Source: Flammula alnicola
Lineage: Eukaryota; Basidiomycota; Agaricomycetes; Agaricales; Strophariaceae
Reading direction: 5' to 3'
Length of the DNA: 29,148 nucleotides
Assembly (NCBI GenBank): GCA_015499995.1
Contig: JADNRV010000500.1
Span: 1-29,148, forward strand
A program made the translations under genes and the position numbers. The stretch's first letter is position 1, and every line of letters begins with the position of its first letter. Shown here piece after piece: positions 9,411 to 18,960 of the stretch. Below the pieces are notes generated by a model, which was given only the letters and a program-made list of their open reading frames with translations, was not told the origin of the DNA and did no database searches.

Positions 9411-11599
9411 ATGACTGAACCCACCCCCAACGAATCCTCTGGCAATCTGAACGATGATGGCGCTGTTGCCTTCGACTTTGACAATGACACTCCTGACTCC
9501 CAGATCTGGACTGCGAAGGAAAAGATGATACTGAAAGCGCACCTTGAAGGTTACCGAGGGGCCCCGCGGAAAACAAAGTCCTCCTATGTTGCAACTACAG
9601 TCGTTCCCGAAATCAAAGAGACGTGGAAGGGCCGATATGACAAAAAGAACATGAAAAAGGACCGCGCGATTAAAAAGGAGTGGGAAAAAAAGAAATATGT
9701 GAGCGTCGGTCGGTGTCCGTGGACCTACTCTGATTCCGGCCCCGAAGCAAATATTCACCTGGTTTGGGAATCATGCGGCCACCGAGCGCGGTTTGAAGAT
9801 CCCAGGAATCAACTTGAATGTCACATTTGATACCGTGGTTCAGGCGAAAAAGAAGATGGAGATCCAAGAAGAGGCCAGGCGGCTGTCCGGTGGCAGCGAA
9901 GATACTAGGAAATGGTTACCCTACTACCAGACTGCCAAGAAGTCGATCAAGGAGACATTGTCGGAGGCCGAGCGAGAGGAGTATGAACGGGAGGTGGAAG
10001 AATGGAAGACCACGGGCATTCCAAAGGAAGTCCAAGCTGAGTGAGTGGTCCGGTGCCCGCACGTCGGTGGCCGAGACTGATTCATTCAGGACGGCGTCCC
10101 GACACGGCAAGAAACTCATTCACAAAATGGACCAGCTGAAGTGGAAAAGCATGAGAATGAGAACGTTTTCATTTGAATGCCACTATAATACCGAGGGGAA
10201 GATGTCGTATTCTGTGTAAGTCTATACCCCTATTATTTTATCAGCCAGGCTTAAACTCGTAGTCAGTTTTGATACACAGAGTTTAGTGGCCGACGGCACA
10301 TTGTCGACTCCAGCGGACTCGAATTCCACCGGATACCGCGGGGTCAGACAAGTTCCTACATTTTCCCAATATGATCCAACGGCATACCAAGCCATGAAGA
10401 AGGCTTACCTGAAGTACATCAAGCACATAGCCTCGATCGAAAAAGGGACAGAGCCCGCGGCTAACACAGTGACCAACTTCACTATGGCAGATCTGAAGTG
10501 CGAGCCCTCGGGCCTGCCGCGGCTGCCAGATCCAATCCGGAATTCAAACAGCATTGAAACAAATATCATACGGCAACAAATCATTCGTGCATATGTGGCG
10601 AAGCATTATCGTAAGGAGCACTAACATGATAGAACAATTGAAAGCTTACCCCGTGGTGTAGATCTGGCTACAGGAAAGAACGGGCCCGTTCCATATACAG
10701 CAATCCTTCCAACATGGACCGAATTTGTACTGCCAATCTACCTGCCGCGTAACATTCCCTTGAAGGATCCCAGCAAATATGTCAGTAACGAAACGCATCA
10801 GATTCTGAAACTATGGAGGAATCGACAGGAACGGGGAGAAATTACATTCAAGTTTGATTGCACCTTGGGCGAAGATAAGCTGCCCGAGGAGGCTGACTAC
10901 CCCGCGGGCCTGTTTCGTAATATAGTATCCCCGGGCCCGCGGTCTTCAAGTGTTCCTAGGGAGAGTTTTGCAATAAACCAACCGCATAAATCGACCTTCA
11001 CTTCGGCCACACCCAGCGATTCCGAGGATGAGGAAGATCAAGATGAACTACCATTCAAGAAACATAGGGCTGCATGCTCAGATGATGACAGTGACGAAGG
11101 GGGGCAGCCCGAGGTCGTGTCGGTAGATAACGACAAGAGTACTGGACAAAAGGATAATAGCCAAGATGAGCAGAGTGAAGACACAGAGACTCATCAGGCC
11201 GGGGGGACAGGACGGTCCAAACCGAGGCATCCAATTGCAGCAGAGCATCCTCGGGGCCGGCTACTTGTGACGCCTCAGGGTACCCGAGGTGACCATTCAC
11301 AGGACTTTGGTTCCAGTCCAACTCTGCAAGGGTCGTCCCCAGCGGTTAACAACAGATCTCGGGCACCACTTAGACGAGCACCATTGCGCCGCGGGATTTT
11401 ATTGACCCCAGAACCCAGTAATGCGTCAACCCCGGCACCGCAAGAGGAGCCACGTGCACTTCGATCGAAGACGAAAGCCGAGGCAGCAGTTCAGAAAGTG
11501 CAGTCCAAGACGAATGCAAATACGGGCACCGAGGGAGCTATGAAGACACGGTCCAGGGCCAGGGGGAGCCCATCAAAGACAAGGGCCAAAAAGACTTAG
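9411..11599 (+). CDS. KDZ-cargo protein with WFGNH motif and basic disordered tail
   Basis: Five exons, 9411-9698, 9748-10040, 10090-10213, 10280-10610 and 10662-11599, give about 657 aa with consistent phases; the 10214 donor is the least certain. The N-terminus (WTAKEKMILKAHLEGYRGA, then a Lys-rich helix KKDRAIKKEWEKKK) leads into IFTWFGNHAATERG at about residues 98-111. That resembles the WF/WY-x-NH motif that I recall from many agaricomycete proteins of unknown function. A Glu/Lys-rich helical segment follows (KKSIKETLSEAEREEYEREV), then a conserved-looking globular part (YLPRNIPLKDPSKYVSNET). The last ~200 residues are disordered: acidic patches, TGRSKPRHP, RRAPLRRG, and a basic end KTRSRARGSPSKTRAKKT suited to nuclear import or DNA contact. 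Function unknown; a DNA- or chromatin-binding role is inferred. Two of its introns contain the TCGG-type dyad. Confidence 0.8.
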
Positions 11600-11877
11600 T
11601 AGAACTATGTGTATTTGGTAGTCACAATTCAGTGTTGCATGGTTGGCAGTCACTTAGATCACACTTTGGGACAGCAAGACAGGATCAATTAAACATTATA
11701 AAACAAATATATAACAGACAAAAAAAAAGGGGCCCGCAGCAAGTGCATGTGTGGTCGAAGGGCCACGGGCCCCGAGGGCGGCATCGTCAATCAGCTACAA
11801 AAAAGAGGCGGTGCAATGTCACCGAGGGGAGGAGGGAGGCAAGAGGACTACTATCTACAAACACGACCAACCTGCCC
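11600..11877. other. Convergent intergenic space
   Basis: This is the space between the 3' end of the plus-strand WFGNH gene and the minus-strand zinc-cluster gene. It contains an A-run near 11720 and a GGGCCCCGAGGGCGG word like those in the TIRs. No gene is supported. Confidence 0.4.
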
Positions 11878-14088
11878 TACTTCTTGCCAGCGGCCTTCGG
11901 CTTCCGAATGGTTCCCTTCACTTTCGAGCCACCTGCCTTCACCGGGGAGTGTTGAGGTTTCGCCTTCTTCGGGGCCGCTGGTTCCTCATCCTCATCGCCG
12001 TCGGCATCCCCGCGGCCCTTCCGCTTCTTCGACTTGGGTACCTCCACCTCGGGTTCAGACTCCTCACTCGAATCGACACCCGGGGAAGGGCAATCGCCTT
12101 CATTCGATTTCGCGTATGGTCAGCCACCACGGAAGGGATGGCCTCCTCTTCCTCCTCTTCAACGTGCGGTGCCCTCGATGCACTAGATGCTGAGCCACCA
12201 GTTGGCCGAGATGGGATGGGCCGAGGTGAGGGCACAGTGGCCCCTGGGATGGGTGGCGCCAGTGGTGTCGATCCAGCTGGGATCTCTTCTTCGCTGTCGC
12301 TGATCGGGGGGCCCTTTCGACTGGGTGCAATGAGGGGCCGTGGGGTCGGCGCCTTCGGTGCAGGCGAAGGCGTCCGCGGGGCTCGGTGACCGTGGTCGGT
12401 TGTGGGGTTTTTGGCTGTGGAGTTGCCTTGGGGGGTGTATTGGGGGGCGGGGGTGTCTGAGGCCGAGGTGTCGCCTTCTTGCTGGGGGGCGGGGGCAGCG
12501 TCTGAGGCCGAGGGGTTACCTTGCCGGGGGGTGTTTTAGCCCGCGGGGGGGACAGTGCTGGGGCTGACAGTGCAGCTGAGAGGCCGAGGATGAGCTCCTT
12601 CAGCTCACCCTGCCCCTTGGCATCATATGCCGTCCTCGACCGGAGGGCGGTCTGCACCGCCCTCATCTCCCTTCGCAACTCCCTGTTCTCCTCCTGTGTT
12701 GCTCGCACCGTCTGGAGGAGCTCAACGAGAAGCTCCCCCAGTGTCGCCGGCCCGTCGGGGTTCTCACCTGCAGTACCCGCACCTGGAACACCATCGGCAC
12801 GGGAGGGGGCAGGCCCGAGCAAGTCAGCGAGGGCATTCAGGGGGGTGTCGAGGTCAACGACGATGGGGCCCGAGGACCGGGCATTGGGGAGGCACCCGAT
12901 CTTGCGTACCTTGCACTGCCAGCATGCCTTCGGGCCCGCCTTCTTGAGGGCCTCGGGCGTCCACAGGCACCGTCGGCTGTGCTTCATGCAATGGATGCAC
13001 TTCTCCTCGAGCTCGAGGCAGTCGGCAGGAGGGGCCTCGGGGCGGGTCTGGGCGGCTTTCTTCGCCTCGGCACGTGCCTGTACGGTCTCCAGCGGGGGTG
13101 TCTCGTCGTCCGACCCGTCGGACTCGTCGGTGTCCACCGCGCTCTTTGCCTTCGACTTAGGCTTGGGCTTGGCCTTCCCTTTGCCCTTGCTCTTCTTCTC
13201 CTCCTTCTCTTCGTCGTCCGAGCTCTCCACCGTCGGCTTCGATGTGATTCTGCGCTTGGTCACCTTCGGCGCCTTCTGTTTGTCGACCGGTGGTTTCCCC
13301 TCCTTGCTCCCTCTACTCGGTGCCGGCGTCCGCTCAGCATCATCGCGACTCTTCTTTTTCCCCTGGGCCTTCGCACCATCCTTCGCCCGTGGGCGTCTGC
13401 TACTCTCCTCTTCCTCACTCGACTCCGACTCCTCTGGCTCCACCGCCTTTGCTTTCCCCTTTGCCTTCCCACTCGCCTTCACCTCGGCGTCTTTCTCCTG
13501 TCTTCCCTGCCTCTCCTCCTCCTGCACATTCCCTTCGGCTCCCTTTTGCTTCGCTTTCTTCACCTCTGGCCCCTCGGTCCTCTCCCTTCGTCTCTCCACA
13601 CTGTCCTTCTCCTGCACCTCACCCTCGGCCTGTCTCGTCTCGTCCTCCCTCCGCTCCACGCCCTCGGCACCTCGGTACTTCGCCCCTGACACCTTGTGCC
13701 CCTCCACGGCCTTCCAGTCCTCAAACTTGCGCCTGTACTTCTTCACACTCTCGAAGTCCGCATTTAGCTTGACGGTGCCGTTGGGCAGTTTTGCCTGGCC
13801 CTTGATGAATACCCGGACCCAGAAGTCCAGGAGGCGGAACTCGTCCGCGGGGCGCTTGTAAACCTCCAGCGCTTTGTTTGCTTCATACTGAGATACACTG
13901 TGAGTATCAAATGGAATATAATGACAACTCAGACATACCAGGTCCAGGTACAATCCCTTCTGGTTCCTGTAGAACCCCTCCTTGTCGTCCGTGTCGAGGT
14001 AGCGCGTCACGCGCGCTTCGAATCCGTCAGCCAGCCGATGTGCTTGCGCCTCTGAGACGTTGGGTTGTTGGGTTGTGGGTGATGGCAT
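11878..14088 (-). CDS. KDZ-cargo protein with binuclear zinc-cluster-like motif (3' part frame-shifted or spliced)
   Basis: Exon 1 is 13939-14088, followed by a 51-bp in-frame intron (13888-13938, GTATGT...CTCAG) and a long exon. The N-terminal ~100 residues look globular (LADGFEARVTRYLDTDDKEG, FWVRVFIKGQAKLPNGTVKL). A long Glu/Lys/Ser-rich disordered region follows. At about residues 345-381 sits CIHCMKHSRRC and then CWQCKVRKIGC: two C-x2-C-x6-C halves 14 residues apart, as in fungal Zn2Cys6 DNA-binding domains. A coiled-coil-like stretch comes next (TVRATQEENRELRREM). The frame stays open to 12100. However, the convincing tail sits in two other frames: PPISDSEEEIP...EEEEEEAIPS (about 12400-12110) and then EVEVPKSKKRKGRG...KAAGKK stopping at 11878. 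Two introns or two frameshifts in C/G runs are needed. A transcription-factor-like role is inferred. Confidence 0.7.
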
Positions 14089-14316
14089 TGCGGATAATGG
14101 AGGGCGGGGGATCGAATTGGAAGTGGGTGGGATGGAGGACGGTGGATGGAGATGGTAGTGGTAGTGGTAGTGAAAAGAGAGCGCTCGAAATGAACTTGGC
14201 CAATTTCAACCTTGTACAAACAAACACAACATGTGTCACGTGACCTGCCCGGGCTCCGATAAAGGCTACCGATCGATAAGGAAATCAGTCAACTTGCCTT
14301 TACGCTCCACTCATCC
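14089..14316. promoter_or_regulatory. Divergent promoter region of the two right-hand cargo genes
   Basis: 228 bases separate the minus-strand ATG (14088) from the plus-strand ATG (14317). The region contains a GGTAGTGGTAGTGGTAGTG microsatellite (about 14153-14171), CACGTGACC (14237-14245, an E-box-like CACGTG) and a CGATCGATAAGG word. It probably serves both genes. Confidence 0.4.
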
Positions 14317-16007
14317 ATGTCTAAGAATTTCTCCAGACGTTCAGCAGCAGCACACGAGGTGTCTCCAGCTGTGAAAAGCCCCAGTACTTCTCTCCAAATT
14401 GCTGGCAATCAAGCAGGTAATCAACAGTCACACCCCGCGAACACTATGCATAGCAGGATTATCAACACTGGTGCAGGCTCACCCTTGTTGACTTTATCCA
14501 ATGCTTTGGACAAGTTAAGCATACCACCACCGAAGAAGCCCGTCAAGCCCACCGGGGCCGAGGGACGTGTAGCCAGCCAGCCATTCGAGCTCAACCCGCG
14601 CTCCACACTCGCTCTCTCTTCTGACTCAGACTCCGAGTCCGGGCCCGAGTTGACAGAAGGCTGTACACCTACTGTGGCCGCGGGACGTCATACCGAGGGC
14701 CCCGAACCAGTGCCCAACATCGCCAGCCAACCCTTTACCCTAATCCCACGGTCAGAGGTTATTCTCTTATCTGACTCGGAGGCCGAAGTTGTCCCCATGG
14801 GTATACTATGCAGCCAGCCTTTTGCATTGATCCCGCGGGGCAGGCATGCTATTGATATATCCGACTCGGAATCAAATCTGCAGCCCGAGGCCAGCCAGCC
14901 ATTCGCACTAGTTGACCGAGTTCAGGTCTCATCTGGTAAGTTTTTCTCCTTACTTAAGTCTTCCACAAACTCAGACTACAATCAGATGATGAGGCCCCTC
15001 ATGTGATCGATGTTCGTAAATCGGTGGACACATTGCTTGGTAAGTCAGACTTAGCCATTTGCATCCCAACCTGACATTGGATCAGGCACCAATTCCTCGG
15101 ACGCTGATGCCTGGTCGCCCTCGGGATCCACGCCGCAGCCACGTCTACTGCTCCACTCAATTAAGGCCGAGCAGCTTGAGGCAATATTAGGTATGGTCTG
15201 CAACTGTCGGCATGCCGAGGCTGACTGACCCCTCCATTAGGCAGTGATTCTGACTCCGAGGTGTCCACAAAGGGCAAGAACATAGCAGTTAAAAAGGACT
15301 TTCAGGAGCTCGAGAACATGTCAGGCAGTAAGTGTCATATTGGACATTGTGGAGTCTAAGCTGATCACATTCTGAAGACACGGCTATGATTGTAGGAAAC
15401 ATTCAACAGAGCTTCGGTGAGCCTTCCATCGTCCCAGTACCTGTCACTAGCTTACCTTTGATCAAGATTCCGAGGCTGAACCAGTGGGGCCATCGGGCAC
15501 TCCGGCGTCTCTCGCGTGCGCACCCAAACCCTCTTGGGTGGAGGTGGTGGATGCCGTTATTGACGATGCCCATGGGCCGAATACTTTTTTCAGACCACCC
15601 CCGGAAGCCAGGTTTGTTTCCAACAGGAATGTCCACACCCGCGGGGAGGGACCCATGACCCCGGTCGCCGCTTATGAACGTCCCTTGAAGCCATCGGACA
15701 TTGAGTTAGATTCGACAAGATGCATCTCGAACTTCAACCCGCCGATAAAATTTGTGAGTATATATTCACATTACTTGTCTATACCACTGAACACAGTCCA
15801 TAGTCATACACCGAACAGCAGCTCTATAACGTCCATATGGGAGTTTTAGACTCGGACTTCGATGACAACACGTATGAAAACAAATTACACGTGTTTAACA
15901 GTGCTCGTCGTAACCAGTTGCAGGCCGAAATTCTTTCTGTGAATATCCTTTCCGAGGTGGGAGATGAACTCGAGAGTATCAAAGATCTTTTGCGCCCTTG
16001 GATGTAG
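14317..16007 (+). CDS. KDZ-cargo protein with tandem SQPF / SUMO-interaction-like repeats
   Basis: Seven exons, 14317-14935, 14986-15039, 15086-15190, 15241-15327, 15378-15416, 15467-15753 and 15804-16007, give about 464 aa. Five of the six introns are phase 1. The first exon has four copies of a repeat opening SQPF-x-L (residues 87, 137, 166 and 193). The first three continue with a hydrophobic core and an acidic serine run: LALSSDSDSES, EVILLSDSEAE and AIDISDSESN. These fit the SUMO-interacting motif pattern (three or four aliphatic residues followed by phospho-acceptor/acidic residues). More such words appear where small exons join (HVIDV, GSDSDSEVS, SFDSEAEP). The C-terminal exons are different and probably folded or helical (YTEQQLYNVHMGVLDSDFDD, ELESIKDLLRPWM). 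Family unknown to me; binding of SUMOylated chromatin or PML-like nuclear bodies is inferred. Confidence 0.78.
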
Positions 16008-16410
16008 TTACACGACTGAGTATGGCTGTAGCATATATTACCATGACAATAGCATGTAAATGATATCAACTTGGGTCAAATAAAAGACAGTTAAAATATG
16101 CTAACTTGAAAATCATTCAGTGCAGAAAATCATGTATGACTGGCCCGGAGGCCCTGCACCCGAGGGTCGACAGTTGCTCCGCAGGGGTGCTCAGTCGAAT
16201 TACATGACATGAATAGTAGTGGACCGTGATGCAAATATGGTTAAAAATTCCTGAAAATTGGGATGACCACGGTGGGTTCTATCGGCCGAGGGTTGACATT
16301 TCACCATTATCACCTACCTGCGATAGAAAAACATGATTCGCTGCATAGTCTAAATGTGTTGGTTAACTTCAGGGGTACTTTTCTAGTTATGACACCAATT
16401 TAGACTGTTA
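16008..16410. other. Right subterminal non-coding region of the element
   Basis: About 400 bases between the last cargo gene and the right TIR. It contains CACCCGAGGGTCGACAG (about 16158-16174) and CGGCCGAGGGTTGACA (about 16282-16297), two versions of a CCGAGGGTYGACA word. The left end has the related CCGAGGGTCA at about 900. No gene is seen. Confidence 0.5.
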
Positions 16411-16921
16411 TTTGCTTTCTACTTGTACATCCCCTGGAAGACAATATGTCAAAACTACAGATCCTGTTTTCTGGTGAGTGTGGGAGACGATGCAGGGTAT
16501 GCTGAGGGACAACCAATTTTTGTGGAATGGACGTGTAAAGGAATGCTAGGCAGAACCCGAGGGCCATTTATATGGCCGCCCTCGGGACCAATTACCGGGC
16601 CCCTATTATCCTGCGCTAGCTGGCCCCCCTGGGAATCAATCGCCTGGGCCCCCTGGGAATGGATTACCGGGCCCCCTGGGAAGCCATTACGCCCACCCTC
16701 GGGACCGAACCCCGTATGGTAACCAGGCCCTGGGTGTGCCTATAGGACCCAGTCGCATGCAAATGAACCGTGAGACACGCGATTTCGTACCTGATCCGGC
16801 CGCACCGTGAAGCACATGACAGCTGTTGTTTCTAAGTCAGTGCGGCTAGCCCGGTGATCATTGTGATTTTGTTGATTACCGGACTCAGGTTACTAAGGTG
16901 ATTGTTACACTGTCCTATGTG
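16411..16921 (-). repeat. Right terminal inverted repeat of the giant element
   Basis: Bases 16531-16921 mirror 243-633. The inner part, 16411-16530, matches the left subterminal sequence only partly: TTGCTTTCTACTTGTACATC corresponds to the hairpin arms at the left end. The terminal base pairs are CACATAGG at the left and CCTATGTG at the right. Confidence 0.92.
16566..16572 (-). promoter_or_regulatory. TATA-like box inside the right TIR, facing inward
   Basis: This is the reverse complement of the TATAAAT at 592-598. On the minus strand it would drive transcription into 16500-16008, opposite to the upstream plus-strand gene ending at 16007, so antisense or regulatory transcripts are conceivable. 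Confidence 0.25.
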
Positions 16922-16930
16922 TCTTTATCC
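16922..16930. repeat. Right target-site duplication (probable, one-base insertion)
   Basis: TCTTTATCC directly follows the right inverted repeat and matches TCTTATCC at 235-242 apart from one extra T in the T run. Confidence 0.6.
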
Positions 16931-17687
16931 TGTATTTAGGTATTCAGAGTAATAAATTTACTTATTCTATGTATTGTGCAATGTGAATTGAATTGATTAC
17001 CCACGATCAGCGAGGAGCAGCAGGAGCTGAACCCTGTGAATAATGCTAACCGAGCACGCTAAACAGGCCTGGAGCGGCCAATGTTATCGGGATGCCATGG
17101 CAAGGTCGTGCCAATACCCCTCTTATTTGACAGTCATGTGGCGGCGTTTTTGTACACCATGATGGCATCTGGCCGGGTGTCATCGCCTAAGAGTCCGGAT
17201 ATCCGAACCGTGACCTTATTTTGACATCCCATCAAATAGGCGGTGTAGTAATTCGAGGCTGTAAGCTCACACAAGGATCCGATCGTCCTGTTCTCACATG
17301 GAAAATTGACCGTAAATGTATCATTCACGGCCAATTTTGACGTTTTGAAATTCTCAATTTTCCAAATTTGGGAAATATCATAAGGAAAAAATCATAATTC
17401 TTTTTTTTTTCAGGAAGAATATGTGTAATATGTCCTTTGCCTCATTTGCAATGCATGAAGTAAAGACTTGTTTTATGTTAAGATATAACGCGTTGTGGGT
17501 TTCTATTCACGAAGTCGAGCCACGGCCACCAGGTGGCTGACTAAGCCACCTGGTGGCGTTGCGTTGAAACTCTCTAATAACAGCCTCTAATTTCTTCTTA
17601 GCTGCCTTTCTCCCTCTTTAAATCCAACAGTGATAACTGGACAAAAACGATCCCCAAATCCTCAGCCAAATCCTCATCCTCATCGAA
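16931..17687. other. Host flank right of the insertion
   Basis: No convincing gene. A 66-codon minus-strand frame at 17134-17334 (MAVNDTFTVNFPCENRTIGS...) is open but unrecognised. It might be an exon of the same gene as the fragment at 1-241, on the far side of the insertion. A 10-T run lies at 17401-17410. Confidence 0.35.
17525..17557. repeat. Double palindrome, 13-bp inverted repeat
   Basis: GCCACCAGGTGGC (17525-17537) and GCCACCTGGTGGC (17545-17557) are reverse complements, separated by TGACTAA. Each arm is itself a near-perfect palindrome around its centre. It lies about 130 bases before the MYND gene start, so it could be a dimer-binding operator or a terminator stem. Confidence 0.7.
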
Positions 17688-18481
17688 ATGTCCCAGGCTC
17701 CCTTCCTCAGAGAAAACCAAGTACAATGTGGGAGTTGCTCCAGGGTTTTATCGATTTCTGGATCCAAGACATGTGCAGCTTGTAAGGCTAGAACATACTG
17801 TGTTCGTATGGTCATTTCTATTTGCAAGAATTTCTTATAACTTGAGTTGCATTATCACAGGGAAAGGAATGCCAAAAGGCCGATTGGCCTCAGCACAAGA
17901 AGTTCTGCTCACCAGCTGAAGAGTCTTCTAAGTGCATCCGAGCATATGATGCTGCATTTAGCGATCTTCTTCTTTGCCTTGCCCAGTCCATTCTGGACTT
18001 TTCCAGTGTTGCAAGGGTTCCCATTGAGCAACGTCGGGAGGCATGGCTCCCCATCTGCCAAAATCAACTGGTATTGCTCCATTTCCGTTCAGTGCCAAAT
18101 CCTGCCCCAGGTCGCCACAACCGCATCCGCCTCGTTGAGGTTAATCTCGACAATATTGCTGACCTAGGTGCAGAGAGAGCCTCCAGCGTTACCACAAGAC
18201 TCTCCGACCGCTTCCCTTCCGTTTGTTTGGGTTTTGCTGTCATCCCTGATGACCCCAATGTTTGTGGCACTGTCGATGTCATCACCCACCATTTCGATTG
18301 GCCCGAGCTTTTTGCGACGTCTGCTGCTATAGCAATTCAGGCGCCGTTGTGTCCGCCTTCTGTCGGAGACATCCTCAACGCTATACTGGAACGTAAGCAA
18401 AGGTTAGAAAGGGAGGCTCTTCAGCGTTATGCCTCCTCTGCCTCCACTTCTGCCTCTGGTGACAAGAAGAAGAAGAACTAG
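17688..18481 (+). CDS. MYND-type zinc finger protein
   Basis: Two exons, 17688-17801 and 17861-18481, with a 59-bp phase-0 intron, give 244 aa. The finger is split by the intron and reads CGSC...CAACKARTYC, then GKECQKADWPQHKKFC: the full MYND pattern C-x2-C...C-x2-C...YC-x3-CQ-x3-W-x2-H-x3-C at about residues 14-54. MYND fingers bind two zinc ions and mediate protein contacts, often with proline-containing peptides. The remaining ~190 residues are unrecognised (LLCLAQSILDFSSVARVPIE, RIRLVEVNLDNIADLG) and end in a Ser-rich, Lys-rich tail DKKKKN. Many agaricomycete genomes hold numerous such uncharacterised MYND proteins. The donor GTTCGT is non-consensus, but it alone restores the finger. This is a host gene outside the transposon. 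Confidence 0.88.
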
Positions 18482-18573
18482 GGATGGGGCGAGCAGCAGT
18501 TGTTTTGCTTCAATGCTTAAATAGGTTTTTTTCTCTTGAACTTTTCTTGAACATATATGAAATAGACATTGTG

Positions 18574-18579
18574 AATAAA
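18574..18579 (+). terminator. AATAAA polyadenylation-type signal after the MYND gene
   Basis: AATAAA in GTGAATAAAGAATG lies 93 bases after the stop codon, a sensible place for 3' end formation. Confidence 0.5.
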
Positions 18580-18764
18580 GAATGAATTTCTAGTGTTCCT
18601 CCAATATCATGGAATCCTTGAGCCTTCTTATGGATTCTTCAATTCTTTCTCCCAATATTCCAACATACACAACACCCTGGATGCCAGCTTTCAATTAAGT
18701 AGTATTGTGAAGGAAAGGCCGATGTGATGCTATGGAGTGCTATGGACCAATGCTATATAGCACA

Positions 18765-18960
18765 CTGCCAACTCTGTGTAGAGAACAAATACATCAGTAA
18801 AACGTCAGATACCTATGTAGGCTACATAGACCTATATAGGTTAAAGTTCGCCGTAGGCAACCCCCTACTATATAGGTCATTATAGGCAAATAGATCTCCT
18901 CTATAGCTGAGTGTAGGTTACAGGAGGTCTCAGATTTTAGAGCCTGTTAGGTCTGATAGG
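18765..18960. repeat. TAGGT-rich repeat cluster, left arm
   Basis: Many short words of the type CCTATRTAGG: ACCTATGTAGGCTACATAG, GACCTATATAGGTT, ACTATATAGGTCATTATAGG, GATAGGCAGG. Several are palindromic. The cluster is mirrored at about 20265-20370, suggesting subterminal repeats of an old element or inverted-repeat arms around 18960-20265. Confidence 0.55.

Larger units (their letters stand above)
243..16921. mobile_element. Giant KDZ-type DNA transposon with TET/JBP and other cargo genes
   Basis: The segment is bounded by inverted repeats starting CACATAGGACAGTGTAAC. It contains a full KDZ transposase gene (4027-8181) and cargo genes at 995-2307, 2502-3872, 9411-11599, 11878-14088 and 14317-16007. 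Left-end and right-end coordinates pair with a constant sum (17164) over the outer 391 bp, so there are no indels there, and only one mismatch was found (374 against 16790). The flanks carry TCTTATCC (235-242) and TCTTTATCC (16922-16930), readable as an 8-bp target duplication with one extra T. KDZ elements, and the association of fungal TET/JBP genes with them, are established knowledge; the exact cargo set here is what the sequence shows. No polymerase B, ATPase or integrase of a Polinton is present. Near-identical ends and an intact transposase frame suggest a recent, possibly still active copy. Confidence 0.9.

Noticed and set aside
12521..13861. Long plus-strand open frame of 446 codons
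   Set aside because: It is antisense to the zinc-cluster gene; its Ser/Leu/Phe-rich composition is the shadow of Glu/Lys codons on the minus strand, and the minus frame has the cysteine motif and a good intron.
243..16921. Polinton/Maverick or Starship-like element
   Set aside because: Size and long TIRs fit a Polinton, but there is no polymerase B, integrase, ATPase or capsid gene; no tyrosine recombinase of the Starship type was seen. The KDZ transposase explains the element.
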